From Omphiscola glabra (Eukaryota > Mollusca > Gastropoda > Lymnaeidae), in the NCBI GenBank assembly GCA_964017045.1, contig OZ024809.1:4425012-4489011 (forward strand): a stretch of 64,000 nucleotides of DNA, given 5' to 3'. Positions 35,313 through 47,179 of the stretch are shown here, piece after piece. Positions within the stretch are counted from its first letter, which is position 1, and each line of letters begins with the position of its first letter. The position numbers were made by a program, and so were the translations under genes. The notes beneath the pieces were generated by a model. That model ran no database searches. It saw only the letters and a list, made by a program, of their open reading frames with translations, and was not told where the DNA came from.

Positions 35313-35535
35313 CAGCGGTTCTCAGCCTGTGATTCGCGACCCTTTTGGGGGTCGAACGACCCTTTCACTGGTGTCGCCTAAGACCATCGGAAAACACATA
35401 TACTCTACAGTTTTAAATTTGAATACCGTGATGAAAGTTGAATATAGCGGTGAGAGTTTTTTTTAGATTGGGGGTCGCCACAACATGAGGACATCTATTA
35501 ATGGGCCGCGGCATTAGGAACGTTGAGAACCACTG
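35313..35535 (+). mobile_element. SPIN-like non-autonomous hAT element, copy 2
   Basis: The element begins CAGCGGTTCTCAGCCTGTG and ends AACGTTGAGAACCACTG. Its interior reads GACCCTTTTGGGGGTCGAAC, then GGTGTCGCCTAAGACCATCG and CCACAACATGAGGA. These are the blocks of copies at 14513 and 53614 read in the opposite direction. Length is 223 bp. The left flank (GTTTAAAG) does not clearly match the right flank (CTCTAAGA). It lies 15 bp downstream of the MITE at 35056-35297. Confidence 0.87.
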
Positions 35536-35854
35536 CTCTAAGACTAAAAGTAAAACTAAAGACACATGTTAAATAGGCTAAGTATTAAATATCAAATCAA
35601 CTTAGCAATCGATTAAAAGTTATTATTACATAGATACGAAAATACTAACACAAATTAGGCCTTTAAGAGAGTTGTAGCAATACTAATATAGCAGTATTAG
35701 TTTATTAGGCTATATACTATAAACCTACTACAACTCTTTTCTTATATCGTAGGCATAGTACTAGTTATATAGTAGGTGAAAACAAGCTTAAATTAAATTG
35801 TGGGTATCATAATGATTTCTGTATGACTAAAATTTCATTACACACACACAATAT
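35536..35854. other. non-coding, AT-rich
   Basis: Contains several TACTA/TAGTA inverted words around 35680-35775. No feature was recognised. Confidence 0.4.
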
Positions 35855-35985
35855 GACACACGTTGACTGTAACATTTAGATGACACACGTTGACTGTAGC
35901 ATTTAGATGACACACGTTGACTGTAACATTTAGACGACACACGTTGACGGTAACATTTAGACGACACACGTTGACTGCAACATTT
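35855..35985. repeat. 27 bp minisatellite, about 5 copies
   Basis: The core is GACACACGTTGACTGTAACA plus TTTAGAT. Each copy differs by one or two bases. Confidence 0.92.
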
Positions 35986-36597
35986 ATATTACAGAATATT
36001 AATTCTCTCATACGGATCGTCTTCGAGAGCCGTTCACGGTGAAGATACAAAAATGTACGTGTTCCGTCCAGTGACGCGTGTTTGTGTGTGTGGGAGGGTG
36101 GGGGATGGGGGTGTGGGATGACAAGATAAAAGGTTTAACATCCAAGGGGAAGATGACACATTGACCGTTTCAAAGTTAATCCATTGGTTAAAGTAGTGAA
36201 TGCGTTCTTTTTAGCTGACCGATGGTCAAAAGTGTCAATGCAAAAGAAAACAAAGGAGTGGGGTGGAGGAGAAGGTTCACTTCCATGGGTAAATTCTATG
36301 AGAGTCACTTAAGACAAATAAAAATTGCCACAAAAGCTGTCAAGTCATATTTCGCGGTGCGCTGAACATGTGCGAAAATGAGTTTTGAAATATCTAAATC
36401 TTTCGGTTTCGGCTGAACGCCTCGTTAAGCTTTTGGTATTCGACTTCGGTTTCGGCCGAAAGTAATTTTTAACGTTCGGTTTCAGACGAAACCTGAAAAA
36501 TCTATGTGAGACACGATGTTGTTTTTTTCAAATAAACAACCATATGTCTTATAGATCATGACTTGTTGATTTAAAAACCCTAGACCTAAAGAAGCCA
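35986..36597. other. non-coding; TTCGG-rich patch
   Basis: Positions 36395-36500 carry alternating TTCGGTTTCGG and GGCCGAAAG words, related to 31880-31955. This is probably a decayed small transposon. Confidence 0.4.
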
Positions 36598-36764
36598 TTG
36601 AACTGATCATGCCCTATTAGCAGATTGTGACAGATGTCAATACTTGCGTCACAGGAACTGATCATGCCCTATTAGCAGATTGTGACAGATGTCAATACTT
36701 GCGTCACAGGAACTCATCATGCCCTATTAGCAGATTGTGACAGATGTCAATACTTGCGTCACAG
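36598..36764. repeat. 55 bp tandem repeat, 3 nearly identical copies
   Basis: Each unit contains CATGCCCTATTAGCAGATTG and GACAGATGTCAATACTTGCG. The copies differ by at most one or two bases, which suggests recent amplification. Confidence 0.95.
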
Positions 36765-37450
36765 CTTCTGATAAGATTCGCTTGTTGAGCTGTAGGTGTC
36801 CACGAGCCGTGTAAAGGGAAATCACCCAAAATTAATTTGAATCACTGGCCAAGGGACACGACTCACGTTAAGCAGGTAATTCATTGTATTATTCAATAGC
36901 ACAAGAACTTTTGGAAAAAAAAGTGTAAACAAAAAAACAAAAAAAGGGGGGGGGGTAATTTCCATAAATCACATCACCACCCTGTCACAATCTGTCACAA
37001 ATCTCAGAACCCCCCCCCCCCCCCACACACACAATTCAAATACGACATACCTTTAAACTAAACAATTAACGTATAACTAATGTTAAATCTTAAAGACACT
37101 CACTATTAAAGTATTTGATGTACAAAAGTGACATTTTCTATTGGATTATGTCTGTCACAACAGAAAGTTTAACATCGCTGTTAATTTCATGCTTTCTGGG
37201 TATGAATAAAAGTGTTACATCGCACACTATCATACCCACCCCACCACTCAAAAAAAAAATCACAACCTTGTTACCCCTGCCCCCCCCCTCCGCGGAGCGT
37301 GAAGTACTTTATGGACGACGCCCCTTGGATGAGGGCTCGTATTTACCATACAACTAAAATAGTGAACACGTTGCCCATTTTGTTGATCTATCAGTCGAGG
37401 CTGCATTTAAAAGATCACTTTTTCCAATGCATCCGAATTTAATGTCTTTT
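36765..37450. other. non-coding
   Basis: Contains poly-G (about 36946-36955) and poly-C (about 37012-37025) runs. No exon was recognised. Confidence 0.45.
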
Positions 37451-37620
37451 TTTTAATATGTTATTTGATATCTTATTTAATATATTACTTGATATCTTAT
37501 CAAATATCTTATTTATAAATCTTATTTGATATGTTATTTGATATCTTATTCGATATGTTATTTATCTTTTTAAATATCTTATTACCATCCTATTTATCTT
37601 ATTCAATATCTTATTTCGTT
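37451..37620. repeat. AT-rich degenerate repeat (TATCTTATTTGATA type)
   Basis: The words ATATCTTATTTGAT and ATGTTATTTGAT recur with spacing of about 11-20 bp. Confidence 0.75.
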
Positions 37621-37875
37621 TCGCAAAACAACAAAATAATAATAATAAAACGAAACAAAATGAAAACAAAAAAATCAAACAGACCGGAAAACACGTCTGC
37701 ACACGTGGGCGAAAAGTCAAGTGGCCAACTTTTTAACCGCCATCAGACACGAATGCAAATAAACTGAACAAGGTTCTTGAAATTGGAAATGGGAGATTCA
37801 ATTTGTTAACATTGATGAACAATATTAAAAAAAAAAGAAAGAAAAAAGAAGATAAATCATTGAATTAAGTTTAGA

Positions 37876-38135
37876 TTTATGTGAACGACGTGGGAACTCT
37901 CAGTTGGAACATGTCATTATAGTGTCCTCATTTATGGGACATGTGAACGACGTGAGGACCGTCAGTTGGAACATGTCATTATAGTGTCCTCATTTATGGG
38001 ACATGTGAACGACGTGAGGACTGTCAGTTAGAACAGGTCATTATAATATGTCACCATTTAATGGACATGCCAACGACGTGAGGACTCATATTTGGAACAG
38101 GTCATTATAGTATCATTATTTAACGGACATTTGTA
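37876..38135. repeat. 62 bp tandem repeat, about 4 copies
   Basis: The unit contains GTGAACGACGTGAGGAC, CAGTTGGAACATGTCATTAT and TCATTTATGGGACAT. The last two copies are more diverged. Confidence 0.92.
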
Positions 38136-38172
38136 TTAACTAGGCTGAGAGGACGATGCCTTTTTGTCCTTT

Positions 38173-39445
38173 TAAGGTAGACACATTAATGTAGACACAT
38201 TAATGTAGACACATTAAGGTAGAAACATTAAGGTAGACACATTAAGGTAGGCGCATTAAGGTAGACACATTAAGGTAGACACATTAAGGTAGACACATTA
38301 AGGTAGACACATTAAGGTAGACACATTAAGGTAGAAACATTAAGGTAGGCGCATTAAGGTAGACACATTAAGGTAGGCGCATTAAGGTAGACACATTAAG
38401 GTAGACACATTAAGGTAGGCGCATTAAGGTAGACACATTAAGGTAGACACATTAAGGTAGACACATTAAGGTAGACACATTAAGGTAGACACATTAAGGT
38501 AGAAACATTAAGGTAGGCGCATTAAGGTAGACACATTAAGGTAGGCGCATTAAGGTAGACACATTAAGGTAGACACATTAATGTAGACACATTAAGGTAG
38601 AAATATTAAGGTAGGCGCATTAAGGTAGACACATTAAGGTAGGCGCATTAAGGTAGACACATTAAGGTAGACACATTAATGTAGACACATTAAGGTAGAC
38701 ACATTAAGGTAGACACATTAAAGTAGACACATTAAGGTAGACACATTAAAGTAGACACATTAAGGTAGACACATTAAGGTAGACACATTAAGGTAGACAC
38801 ATTAAGGTTGACACATTAAGGTAGACACATTAAGGTAGACACATTAAGGTAGAAACATTAAGGTAGGCGCATTAAGGTAGACACATTAAGGTAGGCGCAT
38901 TAAGGTAGACACATTAAGGTAGACACATTAAAGTAGACACATTAAGGTAGACACATTAAGGTAGACACATTAAGGTAGACACATTAAGGTAGACACATTA
39001 AGGTAGACACATTAAGGTAGACACATTAAGGTAGAAACATTAAGGTAGACACATTAAGGTAGACACATTAATGTAGACACATTAAGGTAGAAACATTAAG
39101 GTAGGCGCATTAAGGTAGACACATTAAGGTAGGCGCATTAAGGTAGACACATTAAGGTAGACACATTAATGTAGACACATTAAGGTAGATACATTAAGGT
39201 AGACACATTAAGGTAGACACATTAAGGTAGACACATTAAGGTAGAAACATTAAGGTAGACACATTAAGGTAGGCGCATTAAGGTAGACACATTAAGGTAG
39301 GCGCATTAAGGTAGACACATTAAGGTAGACACATTAATGTTGACACATTAAGGTAGACACATTAAGGTAGAAACATTAAGGTAGGCGCATTAAGGTAGAC
39401 ACATTAATGTTGACACATTAAGGTAGACACATTAAGGTAGACGCA
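38173..39445. repeat. 14 bp array, about 90 copies
   Basis: The unit is ACACATTAAGGTAG with three main variants: ACACATT, GCGCATT and AAACATT. The order AAACATT then GCGCATT, ACACATT, GCGCATT recurs many times, so blocks of several units were copied together. The plus strand has stops throughout, so no long frame arises. Confidence 0.97.
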
Positions 39446-39557
39446 GGAACTACATTTTTAAAAACAAAAAAGGAGGTGAATGAATCTAGCCTTGACAGTG
39501 GCACATTTTGTCTGTTAAATCAGAGTGACAGCGGAACATAACGTCTTTAAATCAGAG

Positions 39558-39725
39558 TAACGGCGCAGTCGCGTAGCGAGGGGGGCAAGGGGGGGGCTAC
39601 TCACAAAGGGGCGCCAAATGGTGTATTTTACATATAATATTGTATGGTTTTCGAATAGGGGGGGGGCGCTAAACAGGTATTGTGCCTCGGGCGCGAGTTA
39701 AGCTCGCTACGTCACTGTGACGGCG
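39558..39725. mobile_element. MITE of a two-copy family, copy 2 (element 39566-39717)
   Basis: Ends CAGTCGCGTAGCGAG and CTCGCTACGTCACTG. Flanks TAACGGCG and TGACGGCG form an 8 bp target duplication with one mismatch, which points to the hAT superfamily. The interior matches 18715-18886. The insertion lies directly beside the LINE relic at 39733. Confidence 0.85.
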
Positions 39726-39732
39726 GCACATT

Positions 39733-39869
39733 CATCATCATCGTCATCGCCTGTCGTCCCGTCTGGGGCAAAGGCAACAAACAAAGGCTCTCCAGGCATC
39801 CCGGTCTTGGGCAAGTCTCTCCGGCTGTCCCCAGTTGTGCCCACTCTTTTTGGTCAATTCGGAGAGGCG
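39733..39869 (-). pseudogene. 3' terminal relic of the same LINE family as 62098-62886
   Basis: Read on the minus strand, the segment encodes KKSGHNWGQPERLAQDRDAW followed by RAF and a CLCPRRDDRR-like end with a stop. This aligns residue for residue with the C terminus of the frame at 62139-62879 ([20 protein letters not shown], then RAL and GLCPNHRRR). Only about 45 codons remain, so it is a fossil. It is followed on the minus strand by an ATG-rich tail (39733-39750) and then the MITE. Confidence 0.82.
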
Positions 39870-40189
39870 AGCTGATTTGAGGGTGATGACTAAACGCAGC
39901 AGCGAGTCAGTAACGCAGGTGGATCGCGAGTGGATAGTTCAATGACGTAGTAGAGATGTGGTTGGTTCACGAGTGAGTGGCGCCGTGACGTAGTAGTGAC
40001 GTCGACAAGACTTGAGCTCTATGGAAATCTGCAGTACCGGCGACAATGTTGATATGATATTTTGATGGTGTTAGTGATAAACAAGAAACGCGATGTCTAT
40101 CATTATAGCCTCTCGGAAAGTTGTGGACCAATGCACGCCCAGTATCTGGATACACGAAAAGCTACCATTTCTGGGTCCCTTTGAATATC
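39870..40189. other. non-coding
   Basis: Short repeated words around GTGACGTAGTA (39940-40000). No gene was recognised. Confidence 0.4.
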
Positions 40190-40325
40190 TCTGACATCTT
40201 GTCATAGGAACATCTCGGACATCTAGACACGGGGAACATGTCGGACATCTAGACACGGGAATATGTCGGACATCTAGACACAGGAGTATCTCGGACATCT
40301 GGACACAGGAGTATGTCGCACAGCT
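40190..40325. repeat. about 25 bp minisatellite, about 5 copies
   Basis: The core is ACATCTAGACACGGGAATAT plus GTCGG, with CTCGG variants. Confidence 0.85.
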
Positions 40326-41040
40326 CGTACGCTGTACACTTGGAAATAATAAGATTTTTTTTTTAAAAGTTTGATAATCAAATTCTTGTATTGGCAACAG
40401 AGTGATATATATTTAACCATCCACGAAAGGTCCAATCACCTCTCGAACTCTCCTATTTCAAAACAAAATTTTTAAAAACTTTTTTACCCATCATGCTCCA
40501 GATTCCATGACTCACTTCCGGTCGTCTGGGATATTTTCGTACACCGTGGGCGGCGCCCTAAGTTCCTTCTTACTTTGTCCCCGCCATTGACATGTTGTTG
40601 TGCTAGGATGTTATCAAATCCGCCGGTTTCACAGACAAAGTCTTCCTTGTTGATGTTTTTCGACACCGTCGACAGACTCGGTGCAATCAGACGCCTTTGC
40701 CTTAGGTTTCCCCGTGCAAAATCTCCTTATAGTTACACCACAACCACCCACCACTGCCCCGCCCGCGTTGACAAAGGAAAGGAAGGAGTCAATTGGCGCT
40801 ACAAAGAGAGGATTATATCCAGTATTGAATACATTAGTGTCAGTCAGTGGATGTTAGTAGCTTACTTTATAGAAGCTGACAGTGGTCGGCATTCGTCGGC
40901 TCTTCGTAGAATTAGATGCGGCTCCATTTATTTAAAATAATAATTTATAATAATATTTTAACAGTTTTTCTCTTGTTTTCGGCTTGCCAAATACCTCGCC
41001 AGCAGATTTATTGTAGAAAAACATGTAGAAAGCCTCACTC
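40326..41040. other. non-coding, no gene recognised
   Basis: A 121-codon plus frame (40575-40940) is open but has no recognisable domain, repeat or splice context. Confidence 0.4.
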
Positions 41041-41115
41041 ACAAAAAGGCTGTCGACCCTTGACCTCCACTGTCAACCCTTGAACGCCACTGTCAACCTT
41101 TGAACTCCACCCACG
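41041..41115. repeat. about 20 bp repeat, 3 copies
   Basis: CTGTCAACCCTTGAACGCCA and close variants in tandem. Confidence 0.75.
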
Positions 41116-41399
41116 AAGTCGAAAAAGGGTTGGCACATTAGAATATAATCTATTTTCTCTTATTTTAGTATGAGTTTTATTTAGGACTTACTTGTGTACG
41201 CCTACAATGTAGTGAGAAAGTGGTGTGCTGCTACCACACGCTACACACGGTGTCCCAATGAATGTAACATCACCTTCAATGTAATTAGAATGTGGTGTTC
41301 TGTTACAACACACGAAATACGTCGTAACAATCCATGATGGATCAAATCACATCGAAAAAGTAATGATATCGAAATTTCTCTAGACTGAGTCGCATCCAC

Positions 41400-41700
41400 A
41401 TAGCGTCTGAGATGAGAATATAATATATATAAGATGTGAATATCATATAAAATAAGAACATCAAATAAGATAAGTATATCATATAAGTTAGGCATATCAA
41501 ATTAGATGTTAATATAATATCAGCTGTGAATATCATATAAGATACGAATATCATATTGGATAATAATATAATATAAGATGTAAATCAAATAACATAGGAT
41601 TATCATATTAGATGGGAATTTTATATAAGATGTGGATATCACATACGATAACAATATCATTTCAGATGAGAATATCTTATGAAGATCATATTAGATTTGT
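41400..41700. repeat. AT-rich degenerate repeat (ATCATATAAGATGTGAAT type)
   Basis: The words ATAAGATGTGAATATCATAT recur irregularly with a period near 20-35 bp. Confidence 0.7.
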
Positions 41701-43480
41701 GGAAGATCACGTACAACACACGCAGCTATGGTCAGCGGCTCTCACACGTGTGATGGGTAATCACTAAATATATATATTATACAACGTCTGCAGGACCCCA
41801 CGATCCTTATACTTGGCTACATACCCTCTCTAAACTCTTGTTATACCCTGACCCTCTTTTGTTTAACGTTTCTACCTTCTCTAGACTAAGATTATACTTT
41901 TTTTTTTAAGCAGACGTATTTAAAATGTTTCCCTCTTGTAAGAGATCACCGACTTTCTGAAATAACCATAGTTCCCTTAACACTATAAGTGCAATTTCAT
42001 GAATAGGCTCCTTTGTTCGATTTGAAACAGTAGCAAAACTGTTTTTATTCTTCTTGTTCAAAATTCAAAAGACTTGTTGCGGGGGGCATGACGTTAACGT
42101 CCACGTTGGACAGACGCAACAGATCATGGGGACTCTTGTCGGCGGGATTATCCTCTTGCGTGGTGGACGTCACACGCCATACTTGGAAGTATTAAGCGGA
42201 GTGTACAATTTTTTGAACAAATCATATCGCTATATACAACCAAAATAAAATATTTTTAAAAAAAAATGGACTGTTATAGATAAGACTGACAGGCGCCAGG
42301 TAGTTTGAAGGAAATGCATTGAACCAGCCCCCCACCCTTTTCCCTTTGAAGTCATGACCTCAAAGTGCTTAAAGTTAGAACTTGAGGTCATTTTATGTGG
42401 ATAATATTTTTGAGGATTATTTCGTGTTGCTTAAATGTCCACGAGTGTGTTGCCCGTCTTTTGATCAGGTTCGGATTTGAGGTGATTGCGCGCTAGATTA
42501 AAGGATTAAGAGCTGGGGAGAATGCCCCGAGTGTAGTCTGTCGGGACCTCAGACACGGTGCACGGCGGACAGAGCGCGCGCGGCATTCATTAATCACGCA
42601 GAGAAGTCCAACAGGCTTATCTTAAGGACTGAAATGGTCATTGTTTTCTTACGCTAATATCGTATTATGAATTCCAGGTCATATTACGACCATTGCATCA
42701 AAGCCATTTAACTTTCTAAGAGACCCCCTCTCCAACCCCACACCCAAGGCTGATGTGTCGCTTTAGAGAAGCTTCGACACATTGCGTCGAACTTTTTGAG
42801 ACACGTTGGTTAAGGGACATCGCGGGAAAAAAGCAACAACCCTGACACGCCGCTCATGTGACGCCATACATCTAGGAACACCTAAGTTATTTGACCTCAC
42901 AAAACCCAGAAACACTGGTCACGTGACGTTGCAAACCCAGACATCATCCACTGATGTGTTGTAACAATTTTTTTTTTCTTGACAGATAAATAATAAAATT
43001 TTGGTCACATTTTAAAAATAATTGTGGAATTAATATGGACCATTCTGAGACGCAACAATGTAATAGACTAACATATTGACACTTTAAAACGTATGCTATT
43101 TTAACTAGTTGTGATCGAAACGCTTCTTAAAACTATTTAAAAGACACCTCTTTCGCCAAAGACTGAAATTTGGTATTTAAAGAGAATACCAGAGGTGCAT
43201 CAAGTTGGTAACAGACGAACCTTTGACAGCAATCTGGAAATATCGAAATCCAGGTCCAGGTCCCTTTTTTTAGAGGAGCACACGTCTGAAGGGGGTGATC
43301 AGCGTCAGCGCCGTACGCCCGCTACGCAGGGCCGCACCTTTGTTCGTCCATCTTCTGACTAATGATGTGGAACTTGTGTCTGGGGGAATTCAAAAGACAC
43401 CAAAAAAATAAATAATCCACAAGAACACGCGTCATCTCATTAAACCAATTTTTACCTTCTGGGGTGAAGTTGTCATACCA
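41701..43480. other. non-coding, no gene recognised
   Basis: Neither strand shows a convincing exon. The stretch contains ordinary AT-rich DNA and a poly-T run near 41900. Confidence 0.45.
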
Positions 43481-43489
43481 TCTTTTCCA

Positions 43490-43600
43490 GCTAGTTATTA
43501 TCTCCTAGCTTTGTTTTTGTACCGCGCTTCGAGCCTTTGGGGATGAAGCGTGATTTTTCAAATGAACTTTATTATTATTATTATCTCACGACTTATGACA
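43490..43600 (+). mobile_element. LINE 3' untranslated tail ending in (ATT)n
   Basis: TTGTACCGCGCTTCGAGCCT followed by TTGGGGATGAAGCG and a terminal TTATTATTATTATTATC is the typical end of CR1/L2-like elements. It resembles the tail of the element at 18126-18540. No coding part remains upstream that I could recognise. Confidence 0.65.
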
Positions 43601-44947
43601 AAGAACATCGCGTTACTAGCACAAGGATACAAAAAATAATGTTGGACTTAGCCGGTCTGATTTGTATTTTATTAAATTAAAAAGTGGCAAAAGTTGCCTC
43701 ATTGGGTTAATGGCACTTTGATTAGCTTTGTATTCTTTCTGGCCATCGGCTAATGAGATGGCTCGACGACTCGTTAACATCTGCGCAACGTCGTGGCAAT
43801 GAACGCACTACATCCACATTGTGTGTTGGAAAGACGCTGTGGGAATTCCCGAATCAGTAAATCGTGGTGCGCAAGTCCCGGTGTGGATGAAGACTCTGAA
43901 TAAATGAATAAGTTGTCATTAGAACGGAGTGGAACGTGGGTCGGTATCTCTGTTAGCCTCTATTGAATTATTAAATAAGACAATGATGTCATCGTTAAGT
44001 TCAATGACTTCATAAAGTTCATATGCAAGGTTTCTTGTAGACAATTTCTGGGGATTGGGGGCAATTTCAGACGTTTGGCTGGTCAGTGCCAGTGGCGCAG
44101 GAAGGGGGTTGAGGTAGTTGTCCGCCCCTTCTATTTTTATTTAATTTACACGAAGGGTTGACATTTTCGGATAACTGCAGAGTCCGGAAACCTATTCGCT
44201 CGCCAAGGGCGGCACTACGCTAGCTACGCTGGCTACGCTAGCTACGCGACTAGGCGTAGAAAATGAGTTACCAGGGCAAACTATATTGTCGTATTTATTG
44301 GAAAGTTGGGCAGAAATAAAAAGAAGCTGGTTGTTTCTGGGCAAAATGGGGAGCAGGGGTGGTCTGGGGAGCAGCTTTGAATATTTCAAAATCCACTGTT
44401 GCATTTTGGGGTATACCTGAATTCAGTGTTTCTATTAGACAATTTGTGCAAGGGAAAGGGTTATTCAAGCAATCTGTATGAAGAAGGGAAGAACAACTAC
44501 AAGCATGCAAATTAGGCAAGAAAAAAGGGGAAAAAATTGAATTTAATTGGCCTGATAAACGAAGTGCTAGTTTTAAAAAAAAATATTTAAAAAAAAAGTT
44601 TCGTAATAAATGCATATCAAGAGAAATTAAAGTTAAATTAAATAACCTCTAAAACAAAATTTTTTCGTATATACAAATGTAATATCGTGCAACAGGGGGT
44701 GGGACTGAAACTTTGACAAAACATGCATACAACTATCGCATTTTATAAGAACCCCAATTAATGCTACCCTTTTGAGGCTCCCAAACGCACACTATTTTTT
44801 CACGCCCCTGAACTATATTAATATTGAAATTACCCACCCACTTTTACAGCGAAGTATTATTTCACCAACTATTTCACCAACTATTTCAGAAAAAAAAAAA
44901 ACAATAGAAAATATTACGCACCAAACGAACTCGCGATTATTTTGAAA
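43601..44947. other. non-coding
   Basis: Positions 44095-44235 include CAGTGGCGCAGGAAGGGG and a short CTAGCTACGCTGG repeat (44217-44250), possibly a decayed small transposon. No gene was recognised. Confidence 0.4.
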
Positions 44948-45200
44948 AGAATCTCATTTAGCGCAGTTATCGGGAATCTCATTTAGCGCAGTTTATGGAA
45001 TCTCATTTAGCGCAGTTATCGGGAATCTCATTTAGCGCAGTTATCGGGAATCTCATTTAGCGCAGTTATCGGGAATCTCATTTAGCGCAGTTATCGGGAG
45101 TCTCATTTAGCGCAGTTATCGGGAATCTCATTTAGCGCAGTTATCGGGAATCTCATTTAGCGCAGTTATCGAGAATCTCATTTAGCGCATTATCGGGAAT
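44948..45200. repeat. 25 bp minisatellite, about 10 copies, at the head of an interspersed repeat
   Basis: The unit is GAATCTCATTTAGCGCAGTT plus ATCGG. Two units carry single-base deletions. It leads straight into the module at 45201-45430. Confidence 0.94.
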
Positions 45201-45430
45201 TTTATTCCGTGAAATCAGTGACGTCATATTTCCATCATCTTCCTTTAAAAACAGGAGACACCTATTTTTTTGGAGTCGGGATGGGGCTGAGAGTTTGACA
45301 GAATGTGTTATCCTCGGCTACGAGTCTATGTGTCAAGTTTCAGCTCGATAGGTTGACGGGAGTGTGTCAGATGATTTTGCCAACCAACGAGCCAGCAAGC
45401 AATGCCACGCACGAACAAACGCGAAGTTAA
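45201..45430 (+). mobile_element. interspersed repeat module, copy 2
   Basis: Shares with 16330-16585 the blocks GAGTCTATGTGTCAAGTTTC, AGCTCGATAGGTTGACGG and GATTTTGCCA in the same order, the first two adjacent. The ends of the element were not resolved. Confidence 0.6.
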
Positions 45431-47179
45431 TGTAAAGGAATTAAAAAATTCATGCAGATAAGCAGGTGAGGTAGACTGTTCTTGTTTCTGGCATTAAAAA
45501 GAGAGCTGAAGTTTGGAACTTAATATAAATGGACAAAGTATGTGAAATACGTTTCTGATATTCAGGAAACACTGCCACAAAATTAGCACATTGAAATCGA
45601 AAGAGTTTCCATATTCTTTGAGAACAATTGATGAAATTGCCTGTGTGCGCCTCTTAAATTTTTTATTTCGGTTTTAAACAATTATCCGTTTCTTAAAAGA
45701 TGTCATTTTTTTTATCTAGGTCAACATTCATGGAATCGAGTACTCTAAAAGTTATGTTAAGAAATATCTGTTTTAAGGCATGATGTCACGCTAACCTATT
45801 TTAGCAAGCTATGATATTATGATGTAATATAATTTAAAAAAAAAAACACCATCTTTTGTAACGTTTGTTACTTAGCATAAGATTAAGAATGTCATCCAAA
45901 ATTATAGACGTTAATGTTGATATAAAGGTGGTTTCACTTTCGGTTATTGTTGTCTTTAAGCTTGTGAAGTTGCAAAAACAAAATAAATATATATATACAT
46001 TTTTTAAAATACCGAAATACGGTAACAACGGAGAGAGTTATAAATTATACGATATTTATAATCGAATACTGTAAGCCTGTATCGAGACTGGCTTTAAATG
46101 TACGGATCATCAAGTGTATCAACCTTGGCGATATTTCATTCGTTCCACCTATTGTAATAGGTTAAAGGCACACGTTGCTATTCTTTTTAAGAATGCTATA
46201 AAAATGAAAATGAAGAATTTATTTCGATAAAATATATGTTCCTTTTCGTTGTACACATTTTTCTTGCGGGGTTTGGGGGGGGGGGTACTGGCACTGGCGG
46301 ATGTTGATATACCTTTAAGACAACTGTTGAACAAGACCCCTTTAATAAAGAACCCACTCCCAACACATCTTTTTTTAAGGGAAACTTTTAGACAAAACCC
46401 TACTAACCCCCCCTCCCCCCTAACATTTTCCCCCACACGCATCAATAGGATTATGCAAACTTCAAAACCCAACTTGTCTGGCACTAGGACCCTTGAAAAA
46501 AGAAGCCGACCTACATATTATGTAGACCATTTTACAAGACCCCCTTTTAAACAGGAACCCAATGTCATGACACCAACTTAAATGGAAACTCTTCAACAAA
46601 GCCAAACTCCACTAACAAGGCAATGAAACCTCGAACCTCTACCTATAGGGCACTTTCACTAGATGACACCTTAAACTGTGAGCCCATTCTCTAAATTCCA
46701 TTGAGTGCCCCTTCTACAAACCCCCTTAACTATAGAACCCACATACTTCATTTAGATGGTGATTGGCTTTACCCACAAGCCCATTCTTCGGTTCTCTGGA
46801 AACGAGGCTGTTTAAAAAAAATATATATTTAAAAACCAATAATCTCCAAACCAATTTCTTGCATATCTTCAAACAACGTCACGTGACACATTCCAGCGTC
46901 ATGGCCGTTTCTAATACATCACCCGCCGCACTGAAGTCAGTTCCAGGTGACCCCCACCTTGTTTGTTCGCGCATTATCTCCCCGTTGATTTTCCCCCACA
47001 CCTAACATGGTGGGTGACAAGGGGCGGGATACCCTGAGATAACAATCTCGTAAAGGTGATCACAGGAGACACCGGAGCGGGGGTTGTGGGCATTTCAAAG
47101 TGGAGGAATTTGTTCATTGGATATTGATGGATCGCTCTTAAACCCGAGACAGTTGTTGGGTCAGAGGTCGTGAAGGGAA
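45431..47179. other. non-coding, no gene recognised
   Basis: Positions 46260-46440 hold G-rich and C-rich patches. Open frames on both strands here (about 100-110 codons) have no recognisable domain. Confidence 0.45.

Noticed and set aside
38173..39445. Telomeric or interstitial telomere repeat (ACATTAAGGTAG)
   Set aside because: The unit does not match TTAGGG or other known telomere motifs, and it lies internally with mixed variants.
40575..40940. A 121-codon plus-strand gene
   Set aside because: No recognisable domain, splice context or composition difference from the surroundings.
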